DNA of 12,025 bases. It comes from Pseudomonadota bacterium (GTDB lineage: Bacteria > Pseudomonadota > Alphaproteobacteria > Sphingomonadales > Sphingomonadaceae). Both the position numbers and the translations under genes were made by a program. The DNA lies in contig JAEZCZ010000039.1 in the NCBI GenBank assembly GCA_023433305.1, positions 1-12,025 of the forward strand, given 5' to 3'. Within the stretch, counting starts at the first letter, position 1, and every line of letters begins with the position of its first letter. Positions 1 through 5,948 of the stretch are shown one piece after another. Under the pieces are notes generated by a model, which saw only the letters and a program-made list of their open reading frames with translations, made no database searches and was not told the DNA's origin.

Positions 1-50
1 TGTTTCTAGGTCACGGATACTATCCGTAATTTAACGCGGCAGGGCCCCCG
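1..50 (+). repeat. Inverted duplication, copy A
   Basis: This 50-bp tract matches the reverse complement of 556-605 at 47 of 50 positions; the differences are at 21, 27 and 30. Inside it, 13-27 is a palindrome with 7-base arms around one base (ACGGATA-C-TATCCGT), better than in copy B because of two of the substitutions. Identity stops abruptly after base 50. The left limit cannot be seen because the window begins here. The truncated hydrolase frame, read on the minus strand, ends at a TAG inside this copy. It could be a small dispersed repeat, a real inverted duplication, or an assembly chimera at a contig end. Confidence 0.85.
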
Positions 51-424
51 TCGGGCGGGGAGCCGGGGAACCTCCTGGCCCCGTCGCCCGCCGAGCGCCG
101 TGCGCCTCGCAGCCGGGGCGCGGGGGCCCGCGCCGCCGCGTCCCATTCGGCGGTATAGGCTCCCGACACGGAAGGAACCGCGATGGTGAGCCTGTTGGCT
201 TCGAGCGCGATGTCGCCGAGCGGAATCCCGAAGGCGCCCTGGTCGAGGCTGTCGAGTGTGCCCGTCAGCTTCCCGTCCGCGCCTCGCGCGATATGGAACA
301 CTAGCCGCAGCTTCTGCCCGCCGACATCGAGCGTGCCCTGCCAATCTCCGATGGCTTCCTGCGCGGCAGCGGGCGCGGAAATGGCCATGGCGGGTCCTGC
401 GAGCAAGGCGGTCCAGCGATTCAT
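20..424 (-). CDS. Truncated secreted alpha/beta-hydrolase-type protein (N-terminal domain only)
   Basis: Residues 1-21 look like a signal peptide (short basic start, hydrophobic core, small residues ending in PAAA), so the product is probably exported. Residues 25-95 resemble the beta-rich N-terminal domain of secreted alpha/beta hydrolases common in sphingomonads, including the phrases GDWQGTLDVGG and GKLTGTLDSLDQGAFGIP. The hydrolase domain with its catalytic triad is missing. From about residue 98 the sequence turns into low-complexity Arg/Pro/Gly-rich text, and the frame ends in repeat copy A. A neighbouring frame there reads GQEVPRLPARRGP, which resembles how such domains usually end, so a frameshift is possible. 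Its ATG overlaps the stop of the upstream membrane-protein gene (ATGA), placing it last in the sigma-factor operon. It may be a pseudogene, an interrupted gene or an assembly artefact; the family assignment comes from recall of sequence style. Confidence 0.6.
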   Translation of the reverse strand: MNRWTALLAGPAMAISAPAAAQEAIGDWQGTLDVGGQKLRLVFHIARGADGKLTGTLDSLDQGAFGIPLGDIALEANRLTIAVPSVSGAYTAEWDAAARAPAPRLRGARRSAGDGARRFPGSPPDGGPAALNYG

Positions 425-1005
425 TCGGTCCTCCCGGTCAGCAAGTCGATTTCATCGATGCGTTTCTGCAACCGGCGCGCGCCGAGCCGATTGAGCCAGA
501 CGATAAAGCCGAGCATCGCGAAAATCCCAGCGAATATCAGCCACCTCATCCAGCTCGGGGGCCCTGCCGCGTTAATTTCCGGATCGTATCCGTGACCTAG
601 AAACACGAGCGCCAATCCCGGCAGAAACGGCAGCACGTACCACCAGAAGAGCCCCTGCAACGCATCACGCTGACGAACGAGCTGCCCACGCAGATGGGCA
701 TGAGTCGGCATCGTTCCCGTCACTTCAGGTGGGACCGCCGACGCGCGGCGATGAAGCTGCCACGGCGCAAAAAGCGCGGCGAGGATGACGAGGGCCGAGC
801 CGATCTTGTGGAGGACGTGTGGCAACGTGAACATGTTGATCGTGAATCCGACGATCACGACTACGCATGCGATATACTCGATCGCATTGCGCCGGCGGAT
901 GCGGCGGTAGAATTTTTCCGCGTCCTTCCGCACCTTCTCCAGCGGCGGCGTACCGGCGATCTCAACCGATTCCTGCCAGGCTTGCTTGGCCGGGTCACGG
1001 CTCAT
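421..1005 (-). CDS. Four-pass inner-membrane protein of the ECF sigma operon
   Basis: This 194-residue protein has four hydrophobic segments at about 42-60, 67-83, 118-137 and 152-171. Basic clusters at 34-40 and 86-87 suggest a cytoplasmic N terminus and cytoplasmic central region (97-117), with short loops outside. No enzyme motif is visible. It starts within the stop codon of the sigma factor (ATGA overlap, 1002-1005) and ends in the same way on the hydrolase gene, so the three are almost certainly translated together. A membrane partner directly after an ECF sigma factor is often an anti-sigma factor, so that role is a reasonable inference, but I do not recognise a named anti-sigma domain. 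Oddly, the outer loop between TM3 and TM4 (residues about 134-150, GHGYDPEINAAGPP region) is encoded by inverted-repeat copy B. Confidence 0.88.
   Translation of the reverse strand: MSRDPAKQAWQESVEIAGTPPLEKVRKDAEKFYRRIRRRNAIEYIACVVVIVGFTINMFTLPHVLHKIGSALVILAALFAPWQLHRRASAVPPEVTGTMPTHAHLRGQLVRQRDALQGLFWWYVLPFLPGLALVFLGHGYDPEINAAGPPSWMRWLIFAGIFAMLGFIVWLNRLGARRLQKRIDEIDLLTGRTE
556..605 (-). repeat. Inverted duplication, copy B (inside the membrane-protein gene)
   Basis: This is the partner of copy A at 1-50, in opposite orientation, with 47 of 50 bases matching. It lies fully inside the coding sequence of the four-pass membrane protein and keeps its frame, encoding residues about 134-150, essentially the loop between TM3 and TM4. 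The internal palindrome is weaker here (CGGAT-ACG-ATCCG). The in-frame placement in a loop is what one would expect if a short element can insert without destroying a protein, or if copy A is simply a duplicate of this coding tract. Confidence 0.85.
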
Positions 1006-1529
1006 GCCCGCTTCTCCTGTGCGCGATAGGGCTCGGCGAGCAGCGCCTTGAGCCTGTGAATCCGGACCGCGACGGCCGAAGCCGAAAGGCCGGTGACCTC
1101 GCCGATCTCGGCGGCGGTCAGGTCTTCCAGATAGAGCAGCATGACCTGGCGATCCGCCGGCGCGAGGCGGTGGATTGTCGCCAGCAGGCGGTCCGACAGC
1201 GACCGCTCGCCCGCGCGGCGCTCCGGGTCGTCGCCGCCCGGCAACTCCTCGATCTGCTCCAGCCCGACGAGCGGGATCTTCCGGTGCCGCTTGCCCGTCA
1301 TCATGTGCGTGACGGCAACGTTATGGGCGATGCGGTAAACCCAGCTCTTCTCGGCGCACTGTCCTTCGTAGACCGCGAAACTGCGCCACAGCGCCGCGTG
1401 GATTTCCTGCACGAGATCACGCCGCGAGTCCGGGTCGGCTTCGTAGCCGCGCGCCAGCCGCTCGATCATCGCCCCGTGCGTTCGCGCGGCGGCGAGATAG
1501 CGCGCGTCCTGTTGCGCTTTCGCGTTCAT
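1002..1529 (-). CDS. ECF-type RNA polymerase sigma factor
   Basis: The 175-residue protein has the two-domain layout of extracytoplasmic-function sigma factors. Residues about 20-85 form region 2, with DLVQEIHAALWRSF and KSWVYRIAHNVAVTHM matching the core-binding and -10-recognition helices. Residues about 112-165 form region 4, with RLAPADRQVMLLYLEDLTAAE followed by the recognition helix around TGLSASAVAVRIHRLK. Region 3 is absent, as usual for ECF factors. It redirects RNA polymerase to a specific promoter set and is probably controlled by the membrane protein encoded directly downstream with a 4-bp overlap. A candidate autoregulatory promoter lies 24-53 bp upstream of the ATG. The exact ECF group cannot be fixed by eye. 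Confidence in the sigma call is high; its stimulus is unknown. Confidence 0.93.
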   Translation of the reverse strand: MNAKAQQDARYLAAARTHGAMIERLARGYEADPDSRRDLVQEIHAALWRSFAVYEGQCAEKSWVYRIAHNVAVTHMMTGKRHRKIPLVGLEQIEELPGGDDPERRAGERSLSDRLLATIHRLAPADRQVMLLYLEDLTAAEIGEVTGLSASAVAVRIHRLKALLAEPYRAQEKRA

Positions 1530-1552
1530 GCCTCGTCCGATCCCATCACCCT

Positions 1553-1582
1553 GTTAGTCGGGCGGGATCGGTGGGTCTTACA
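1553..1582 (-). promoter_or_regulatory. Candidate ECF-type promoter of the sigma operon
   Basis: On the minus strand, TGTAAG (1582-1577) is followed by a 16-base spacer and CGACTAAC (1560-1553), 23 bases before the sigma ATG. The shape resembles ECF promoters of the GTAACC-N16-CGAA kind described in alphaproteobacteria, so autoregulation by the sigma factor is plausible. It does not look like a sigma-70 promoter. The assignment is by pattern only. Confidence 0.4.
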
Positions 1583-1590
1583 TGACGGGG

Positions 1591-1618
1591 AAAAATAACC
1601 TCACGCCGCGAGGGCGGC
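1591..1618 (-). terminator. Weak terminator-like hairpin at the end of merR
   Basis: On the minus strand a stem GCCGC-CCTC-GCGGC (1618-1605) overlaps the last codons of the MerR-type gene, and a run of five T follows at 1595-1591 after a 9-base gap. The stem is short and the T-run is displaced, so termination here is only possible. The location, between a housekeeping operon and the sigma promoter, is sensible for one. Confidence 0.25.
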
Positions 1619-2011
1619 TGCCAGACGTTGCCGGATGGCGCGCAGTTGCGGGAGGATATCGGGAGCCGATGCGTCGTGCTGCCGCGCGGGTTCCTCGGTT
1701 GCGGGCGCTGTCGCGTGCTGCACGGTTCCGCCGCCGCGCGGGCCGCGTTCGATCGCCTGACGCGCGCCTTTCAGCGTGTAGCCTTCGCGGTTCACCAGCC
1801 GATCGATCGTCTCGACCAGGCTCACGTCTTCGGGTCGATAATAGCGCCGGCCCCCGCTGCGCTTGAGCGGGCGGAGCATCGGGAACTGCTGTTCCCAGTA
1901 GCGCAACACGTGCTGACGAACCCCGAACGCCGCCGCCACTTCGCCGATCGTGCGCAAGGCCGCCGGGTCCTTGCCGTCGTCGAAGCGCAACTGGCGGCCG
2001 TCCTCTGTCAT
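1601..2011 (-). CDS. MerR-family transcriptional regulator of the plsX-fabH-ihfA cluster
   Basis: Residues about 18-88 form a MerR winged-helix domain: the first HTH reads TIGEVAAAFGVRQHVLRYWE, and the wing reads SGGRRYYRPEDV, followed by helices through GYTLKGARQAIE. The remaining 45 residues are Ala/Arg-rich and low in complexity, ending in a short helix. There is no cysteine at all, so it cannot be a thiol-based metal or redox sensor like classical MerR. Its ATG overlaps the ihfA stop codon (ATGA, 2008-2011), so the two are coupled. A MerR-type gene directly after ihfA is a recurrent arrangement in alphaproteobacteria; its target and ligand are not known to me. The 136-residue length and short tail favour a DNA-binding protein without a large effector domain. 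Confidence 0.92.
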   Translation of the reverse strand: MTEDGRQLRFDDGKDPAALRTIGEVAAAFGVRQHVLRYWEQQFPMLRPLKRSGGRRYYRPEDVSLVETIDRLVNREGYTLKGARQAIERGPRGGGTVQHATAPATEEPARQHDASAPDILPQLRAIRQRLAAALAA

Positions 2012-2310
2012 GCGGGGCGCGAGATCCTGTCCTTCAGCTTCTGGCTAGCGCGGAACGTGAGCACGCGGCGCGGCGTAATCGGCACTTCGACGCCTGTCTT
2101 CGGATTGCGCCCGATCCGTTCACGCTTGTCGCGCACAATGAAGCTGCCGAAGCCGGAGATCTTGACGTTCTCCCCGTCGCTCATCGCATCGCACATCTTG
2201 GCGAGGATCTGCTCGACGAGCGCAAGGCTCTCGGCACGCGAGAATCCCATCTTGCGGTTGATCGTTTCCGCCAGATCGGCGCGAGTAAGTGTACCAACGG
2301 ATCGCATCAT
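2008..2310 (-). CDS. ihfA: Integration host factor subunit alpha
   Basis: From the ATG at 2310 the product is 100 residues, normal for an IHF/HU-fold protein. LTRADLAETINRKMGFSRAE and the helix LVEQILAKMCDAM form the dimerisation body, GENVKISGFGSF starts the beta sheet, and GRNPKTGVEVPITPRRVLTF (67-86) is the DNA-embracing arm with the intercalating Pro70. It would pair with IHF-beta, encoded elsewhere, to bend DNA in replication, recombination and transcription. The frame stays open to a TTG at 2337, but a strong SD (AAGGGGAGG, 2330-2322) sits about 11 bases before ATG 2310, which decides the start. It lies between fabH and the merR-type gene, with a 4-bp overlap to the latter. The 112-bp leader carries a branched stem-loop. 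Alpha rather than beta is inferred from the plsX-fabH-ihfA-merR order. Confidence 0.95.
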   Translation of the reverse strand: MMRSVGTLTRADLAETINRKMGFSRAESLALVEQILAKMCDAMSDGENVKISGFGSFIVRDKRERIGRNPKTGVEVPITPRRVLTFRASQKLKDRISRPA

Positions 2311-2321
2311 TGGCCGCGCGG

Positions 2322-2330
2322 CCTCCCCTT
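2322..2330 (-). promoter_or_regulatory. Ribosome binding site that fixes the ihfA start
   Basis: AAGGGGAGG on the minus strand lies 11 bases before ATG 2310. The bases between are mostly a 12-nt perfect palindrome (GGCCGCGCGGCC), which could form a small helix between SD and start codon. This favours ATG 2310 (or the next ATG, 2307) over the TTG at 2337. Confidence 0.7.
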
Positions 2331-2342
2331 GCAGCAATCTGT

Positions 2343-2401
2343 CCGACCCCGGCCCTAAATGGCTGAACCATGGCAGGTTGGCAAGGCGCCACCGGGGTCG
2401 G
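2343..2401 (-). promoter_or_regulatory. Branched stem-loop in the ihfA leader
   Basis: CCGACCCCGG (2401-2392) and CCGGGGTCGG (2352-2343) form a perfect 10-bp outer stem in the minus-strand transcript between fabH and ihfA. The 39-base interior holds two adjacent small hairpins: TGGC-GCCTT-GCCA (2391-2379) and ACC-TGCCAT-GGT (2378-2367). There is no T-run after the outer stem on the minus strand, so it does not look like a simple terminator. Its 3' side ends 12 bases before the ihfA Shine-Dalgarno. A processing site, mRNA stabiliser or translation-control structure is inferred; no known riboswitch class is recognised. Confidence 0.5.
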
Positions 2402-2422
2402 TTTCCCCCATTTTTGGGTCAT

Positions 2423-3388
2423 TCAGACCCGTAACAAGCTCGCACCCCAAGTGAAACCGCCGCCCATCGCCTCGAGCATGACCAGATCGCCGGCCTTGAT
2501 GCGCCCATCGCGGCGCGCCACGTCGAACGCAAGTGGAACCGAAGCGGCCGAGGTGTTGGCGTGCCGATCGACGGTCACCACCACCTTCTCAATGGGCAGC
2601 CCGAGCTTGCGCGCGGTGGCGTCGAGGATGCGCAGGTTGGCCTGGTGCGGCACGACCCAATCGATGTCGGCCGGGTCGAAGCCGCTGTCCGCCAGCACTT
2701 CCTGGAGCACTTCGGCGAGGTTGACGACGGCGTGCCGGAACACTTCGCGTCCCTTCATCCGCACCTTCCCGACCGTGCCGGTCGTCGAAGGGCCTCCGTC
2801 CACGTAGAGCAGCTCGCCGTGAGCGCCATCGGCATGCAGCTTGGTCGCCAGCACGCCCGGCCCATCCTCTTCGACTTCCTCGGCGGCGAGCACGAACGCC
2901 CCCGCGCCGTCGCCGAACAGGACGCCCGTCCCGCGATCGTCCCAGTCAAGGATGCGGCTGAAGGTTTCCGAGCCGATCACGAGCGCGCACCGGGCCATTC
3001 CGGTGCGAAGCATCGAGTCGGCCGCTGCGAGCGCGTAGAGGAAGCCGGAGCACACCGCGGCCACGTCGAACGCGATGCCGCCATTGCAGCCCAGCGCATC
3101 CTGAACCTTCGTCGCGGTGGCGGGGAAGGTGCTGTCGGGCGTGGCGGTGGCGAGGACGATCAGGTCCACTTCGGAAGCGTCGATCCCCGCATCGGCGAGC
3201 GCCGCCCGTGCGGCGTCGGTGGCCAGCGTGGCGGTGGTCTCTCCCTCTGCCGCGATATGGCGGCAGGTGATCCCCGTGCGCTCGCGAATCCATTCGTCGC
3301 TGGTGTCGACCATCGTCGCCAGCTCGTCGTTGGTCATGCACTTCGCGGGAAGCGCGGACCCGGAACCCTTGAAAACCGAACGGATCAA
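2423..3388 (-). CDS. fabH: Beta-ketoacyl-ACP synthase III (KASIII)
   Basis: This enzyme condenses an acyl-CoA primer (classically acetyl-CoA) with malonyl-ACP to begin fatty-acid chains in the cytoplasm. The 321-residue length is typical. The catalytic triad is visible: Cys113 in AAVCSGF, His248 in VPHQAN and Asn278 in HANTSAAS. TSDEWIRERTGI (29-40) is the usual N-terminal signature, GTGVLFGDGAGA (153-164) the central glycine-rich segment, and MGGGFTWGA the C-terminal one. Its ATG overlaps the plsX stop (ATGA, 3385-3388), so translation is likely coupled. The pairing joins phospholipid acyl supply (PlsX) with fatty-acid initiation, as in many proteobacteria. Nothing looks unusual in the protein. 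Confidence 0.98.
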   Translation of the reverse strand: MIRSVFKGSGSALPAKCMTNDELATMVDTSDEWIRERTGITCRHIAAEGETTATLATDAARAALADAGIDASEVDLIVLATATPDSTFPATATKVQDALGCNGGIAFDVAAVCSGFLYALAAADSMLRTGMARCALVIGSETFSRILDWDDRGTGVLFGDGAGAFVLAAEEVEEDGPGVLATKLHADGAHGELLYVDGGPSTTGTVGKVRMKGREVFRHAVVNLAEVLQEVLADSGFDPADIDWVVPHQANLRILDATARKLGLPIEKVVVTVDRHANTSAASVPLAFDVARRDGRIKAGDLVMLEAMGGGFTWGASLLRV

Positions 3389-4443
3389 CGCTCTGCCCCG
3401 ACCTTTCCGTTTTGGCGCAGCCGCTGCTCGCCGAGCTCGGCAAGGTCGGCAGAGATTCGCTCAGTCAGGCTTTCCTCGAGCAGCCGAGCCGCGACCGCCA
3501 CGGCGTTAGCCACGCCCGCTGCCGTCGCCGATCCGTGCGACTTCACCACGACCCCATTGAGCCCGAGGAAAACCGCGCCGTTGTGATTGTTGGGATCGAG
3601 GTGATGTCGCAGCAGCTCGGTCGCCGGGCGCGACACGAGGAACCCGATCTTCGAGCGCAGCGAGCTGCGGAACGCGCTCTTGAGCAGGTCGGTCACGAAC
3701 CGGGCCGAGCCTTCGATGGCCTTCAGCGCAATGTTGCCCGAAAACCCGTCCGAAACTACCACGTCGACATGGCCGCGGTTGATCTTGTCGGCCTCGACAT
3801 ATCCTTCGAAGCTCAGCGCCAGCCCTGTCGCGCCGCGCAGGCGCTGGGCAGCTTCCTGCAACTCGCCGGTGCCCTTGGTCTCCTCGGTGCCGATGTTGAG
3901 CAGGCGGACGCGCGGCTTGTCGCGCCCGGTCACGATCCGCGCGTATGCCGCGCCCATGATGGCGAACTGGACGAGGTTGCGCGCGTCGCATTCAGTGTTG
4001 GCGCCGAGGTCGAGCATGACCACGTCGTGCTCCTCGAGCGTCGGCATCAGCCCGGCCAGGGCAGGCCGGTCGATGCCGGGCATAGTGCGGAGCGAGACCT
4101 TGCTCATCGCCATCAGCGCGCCGGTGTTGCCCGCGCTGACCGCGGCGCCGGCGTCGCCCTTCTTCACCGCCTCGATCGCGAGGCCCATCGAGGTCTTTTT
4201 GGCCCGGCGAAGCGCCTGCGTCGGCTTCTCGTCGCCTTTGACGACGTCCTCGCAGTGGAGGATCTCGGAGGCGTTGCGCATGTTCGGGTGGTGGTCGAGC
4301 GCGGCCTTGATCCGCGTCTCGTCGCCCACCAGCAGGAACTTGAACTTGTCGTGACGCCGGCGCGCCAGCGCCGCGCCCGAGACCATCACGCGCACGCCCT
4401 CATCCCCGCCCATCGCATCGACAGCGATACGCGGCAGGCTCAT
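3385..4443 (-). CDS. plsX: Phosphate acyltransferase PlsX
   Basis: PlsX converts acyl-ACP and phosphate to acyl phosphate, the donor used by PlsY in phospholipid synthesis; it is a peripheral membrane-associated enzyme. The 352-residue sequence has the expected signatures: DAMGGD at 9-14, SAGNTGALMAMS, LDLGANTECDARNLVQFA, NIGTEETKGT, DGFSGNIALKAIEG and NGAVFLGLNGVVVKSHG. The ATG has an AAGGAA Shine-Dalgarno about 7 bases upstream. The gene begins 25 bp after rpmF and overlaps fabH by 4 bp, giving the conserved rpmF-plsX-fabH order. The family's Rossmann-like fold has no separate domains to mark. Confidence is very high. Confidence 0.98.
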   Translation of the reverse strand: MSLPRIAVDAMGGDEGVRVMVSGAALARRRHDKFKFLLVGDETRIKAALDHHPNMRNASEILHCEDVVKGDEKPTQALRRAKKTSMGLAIEAVKKGDAGAAVSAGNTGALMAMSKVSLRTMPGIDRPALAGLMPTLEEHDVVMLDLGANTECDARNLVQFAIMGAAYARIVTGRDKPRVRLLNIGTEETKGTGELQEAAQRLRGATGLALSFEGYVEADKINRGHVDVVVSDGFSGNIALKAIEGSARFVTDLLKSAFRSSLRSKIGFLVSRPATELLRHHLDPNNHNGAVFLGLNGVVVKSHGSATAAGVANAVAVAARLLEESLTERISADLAELGEQRLRQNGKVGAER

Positions 4444-4468
4444 GCGCTATTCCTTGGCAAATTCGGGC

Positions 4469-4648
4469 TTAGAGCCCGACCGAGACGATCTCGCGTCCGT
4501 TGTAATGGCCGCAAGCGGTGCACAAGTTGTGCGGGCGCTTCAGCTCGCCGCAATCCGGGCACTCGTGGAATGCCTCGACCTTCAGCGAATCATGCGCACG
4601 GCGGTTGCCCCGGCGGTGCGGCGATACTTTTCTCTTAGGGACAGCCAT
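4469..4648 (-). CDS. rpmF: 50S ribosomal protein L32
   Basis: This 59-codon gene lies on the minus strand between the MAPEG gene's upstream region and plsX. The product begins MAVPKRKVSPHRRGNRRAHD, the standard bL32 start, and contains a zinc-ribbon with four cysteines at 30, 33, 43 and 46 (CPDC...CTAC), followed by GHYNGREIV. It is therefore the zinc-binding form of L32 rather than the cysteine-less form. L32 is a small structural protein of the large ribosomal subunit. The upstream sequence has AGGAAC about 8 bases before ATG. It heads the rpmF-plsX-fabH run, linking ribosome synthesis with lipid synthesis. A DUF177/yceD gene, which often precedes rpmF, is not present here. Confidence 0.97.
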   Translation of the reverse strand: MAVPKRKVSPHRRGNRRAHDSLKVEAFHECPDCGELKRPHNLCTACGHYNGREIVSVGL

Positions 4649-4759
4649 CTCGGCACCTGTTCCTTGAAATCTCTAAGTCGTCTTTGACGGCGGCCTATGC
4701 CATGCCCCGTGCATAAGCAAGGGCGGCAGCAGCAAGGCAGCCATGCGGCGAAGGCGCGG

Positions 4760-4787
4760 CCTATAGCGATTTTCGCTGGCCTTGCAA
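4760..4787 (-). promoter_or_regulatory. Candidate sigma-70-type promoter for rpmF-plsX-fabH
   Basis: The minus strand reads TTGCAA (4787-4782), 16 bases, then TATAGG (4765-4760). This would give a leader of about 105 bases before the rpmF ATG. It sits in the 189-bp space between the divergent rpmF and MAPEG genes. An AGCGA-TTT-TCGCT hairpin-like sequence falls inside the spacer. The pattern is decent but unsupported by any other evidence. Confidence 0.35.
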
Positions 4788-4837
4788 GGGCGACGGCGGC
4801 ACCCTTGCGCCCGGTATTTTGCCGAGGACCGCCACGT

Positions 4838-5233
4838 ATGGAACTGCCAATCACCCTTGTGACTGCTGCTGTCGCCGCAATCCTGGCGATATGGCTCGCC
4901 GTGCGCGTCGGCCGAGTGCGCTCGAGCGCAAAGATACCTCACGGCCATGGCGATAATCCGCTCTTGCTGAAGCGGATGCGGGCCCAGGCAAACTATGTCG
5001 AATACACCCCCTTTGTCGTCATCCTTGTGGCGGTGCTGGAAATAAGCGGCAGAGGCGGAACTTGGCTTGTTGTCGTTGCCGGAGGCTACTTCCTCGCAAG
5101 AGTGGCCCACGCTCTCGGCATGGACAACGACGTCGCCCTGAATGGGCTCAGAGGCATAGGCATCCTGTACACCATCCTGACTCTTCTGGGCCTGGCTCTC
5201 TACGCCGTGCTCGTTGCGGCCCGCGTAGCGTAG
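4838..5233 (+). CDS. MAPEG-family membrane protein
   Basis: The 131-residue product has four predicted membrane helices at about 3-24, 54-70, 74-92 and 106-129, matching the four-helix MAPEG fold (membrane-associated proteins in eicosanoid and glutathione metabolism). The family signature is the segment KRMRAQANYVEYTPF (45-59) after the first helix, with a conserved Arg/Asn/Glu pattern. ATG 4838 is chosen because GAGGA (4824-4828) lies 9 bases upstream; the frame is open further back to 4697 but that extension is not protein-like. Bacterial members are often glutathione-transferase- or peroxidase-like, but the substrate here is unknown. It runs divergently from rpmF and its stop codon lies 2 bp from the gloC stop, so it is likely a single-gene unit. 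Confidence 0.9.
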   Translation: MELPITLVTAAVAAILAIWLAVRVGRVRSSAKIPHGHGDNPLLLKRMRAQANYVEYTPFVVILVAVLEISGRGGTWLVVVAGGYFLARVAHALGMDNDVALNGLRGIGILYTILTLLGLALYAVLVAARVA

Positions 5234-5235
5234 CG

Positions 5236-5898
5236 CTAGCCCGCCGCGATCGCCGCGTCGCCAACGAAGGGGTTGCTCTGGCGCTCGCGACCGAAGGTGC
5301 TGGTCGGCCCGTGCCCTGGCACGAAAGTCACCTCGTCGCCCAGGGGCCAGAGCTTCCCGGTGATCGCGTCGAGCAGGTCCTGGTGGTTACCCATTGGAAA
5401 GTCGGTGCGGCCGATCGAGCCGGCGAACAGCACGTCGCCGACGAAGGCGAAGCGGGTCGGGCGGTGGAAGAACACGACGTGGCCCGGCGTGTGGCCAGGG
5501 CAATGGATCACCTCCAGCTCGACTTCGCCGAAGCTCACCGTGTCGCCATCCTCGAGCCAGCGCGTCGGCTCGAACACCTTGGTCTCGATGCCAAAGCGCG
5601 GGCCGTCATCCTCGAGCCGCGCGATCCAGAACCGGTCGGCCTCGTGCGGACCTTCGATCGGCAGTGCGAGTTCTTTCGCCAGCATGCCCGCCTGTCCGCA
5701 GTGGTCGGCGTGTCCGTGGGTCAGGAGGATTTTCTCGAGCGCGACTCCCGCCTGGGCGGCGCTCGCCTTGATCCGGTCGAGGTCTCCGCCGGGATCGACC
5801 AGCGCGCCGCGCATCGTCTTGGTGCACCACACCAGCGAGCAATTCTGCTGGAAAGGCGTGACAGTGATGATCGCGGCGCGGAGCGGGCTTTCGGTCAT
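5236..5898 (-). CDS. gloC: Type II glyoxalase, metallo-beta-lactamase fold (YcbL/GloC type)
   Basis: The 220-residue protein closely follows E. coli GloC (YcbL) in length and wording: VTPFQQNCSLVWC near the start, ALVDPGGD, the metal motif THGHADHCG, HCPGHTPGHVVFF, FVGDVLFAGSIGRTDFP and VTFVPGHGPTSTFGRER near the end. The metal ligands are His61, His63, Asp65, His66, His136, Asp155 and His196, so the active site is intact. GloC hydrolyses S-D-lactoylglutathione to D-lactate and glutathione, completing methylglyoxal detoxification in the cytoplasm. No good Shine-Dalgarno is visible before ATG 5898; a 14-nt palindrome lies at 5914-5927 just upstream. The gene follows the small membrane protein by 50 bp and meets the MAPEG gene tail to tail. 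Related sulfur-dioxygenase-like proteins are a less likely alternative. Confidence 0.9.
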   Translation of the reverse strand: MTESPLRAAIITVTPFQQNCSLVWCTKTMRGALVDPGGDLDRIKASAAQAGVALEKILLTHGHADHCGQAGMLAKELALPIEGPHEADRFWIARLEDDGPRFGIETKVFEPTRWLEDGDTVSFGEVELEVIHCPGHTPGHVVFFHRPTRFAFVGDVLFAGSIGRTDFPMGNHQDLLDAITGKLWPLGDEVTFVPGHGPTSTFGRERQSNPFVGDAAIAAG

Positions 5899-5948
5899 GG
5901 CCGGCTAGGTGGCGGCCCGGCCGGGCCAATGCAAGCGGTGGCGCCGCG

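Noticed and set aside
867..1598. 243-codon plus-strand frame over the sigma factor
   Set aside because: Shadow of the sigma and membrane-protein genes; no motif and no ribosome binding site.
1530..1600. Possible tRNA gene after merR
   Set aside because: The gap is only 71 bases and shows no cloverleaf or conserved T-loop.
2561..3586. 341-codon plus-strand frame
   Set aside because: Antisense shadow of fabH, which has its full catalytic triad.
3412..4638. 408-codon plus-strand frame
   Set aside because: Antisense shadow of plsX and rpmF; no recognisable protein motif.
5914..5927. Perfect 14-nt palindrome GGCCCGGCCGGGCC before gloC
   Set aside because: Could be an operator or weak hairpin, but in such GC-rich DNA it may be chance; there is no T-run and no second copy.
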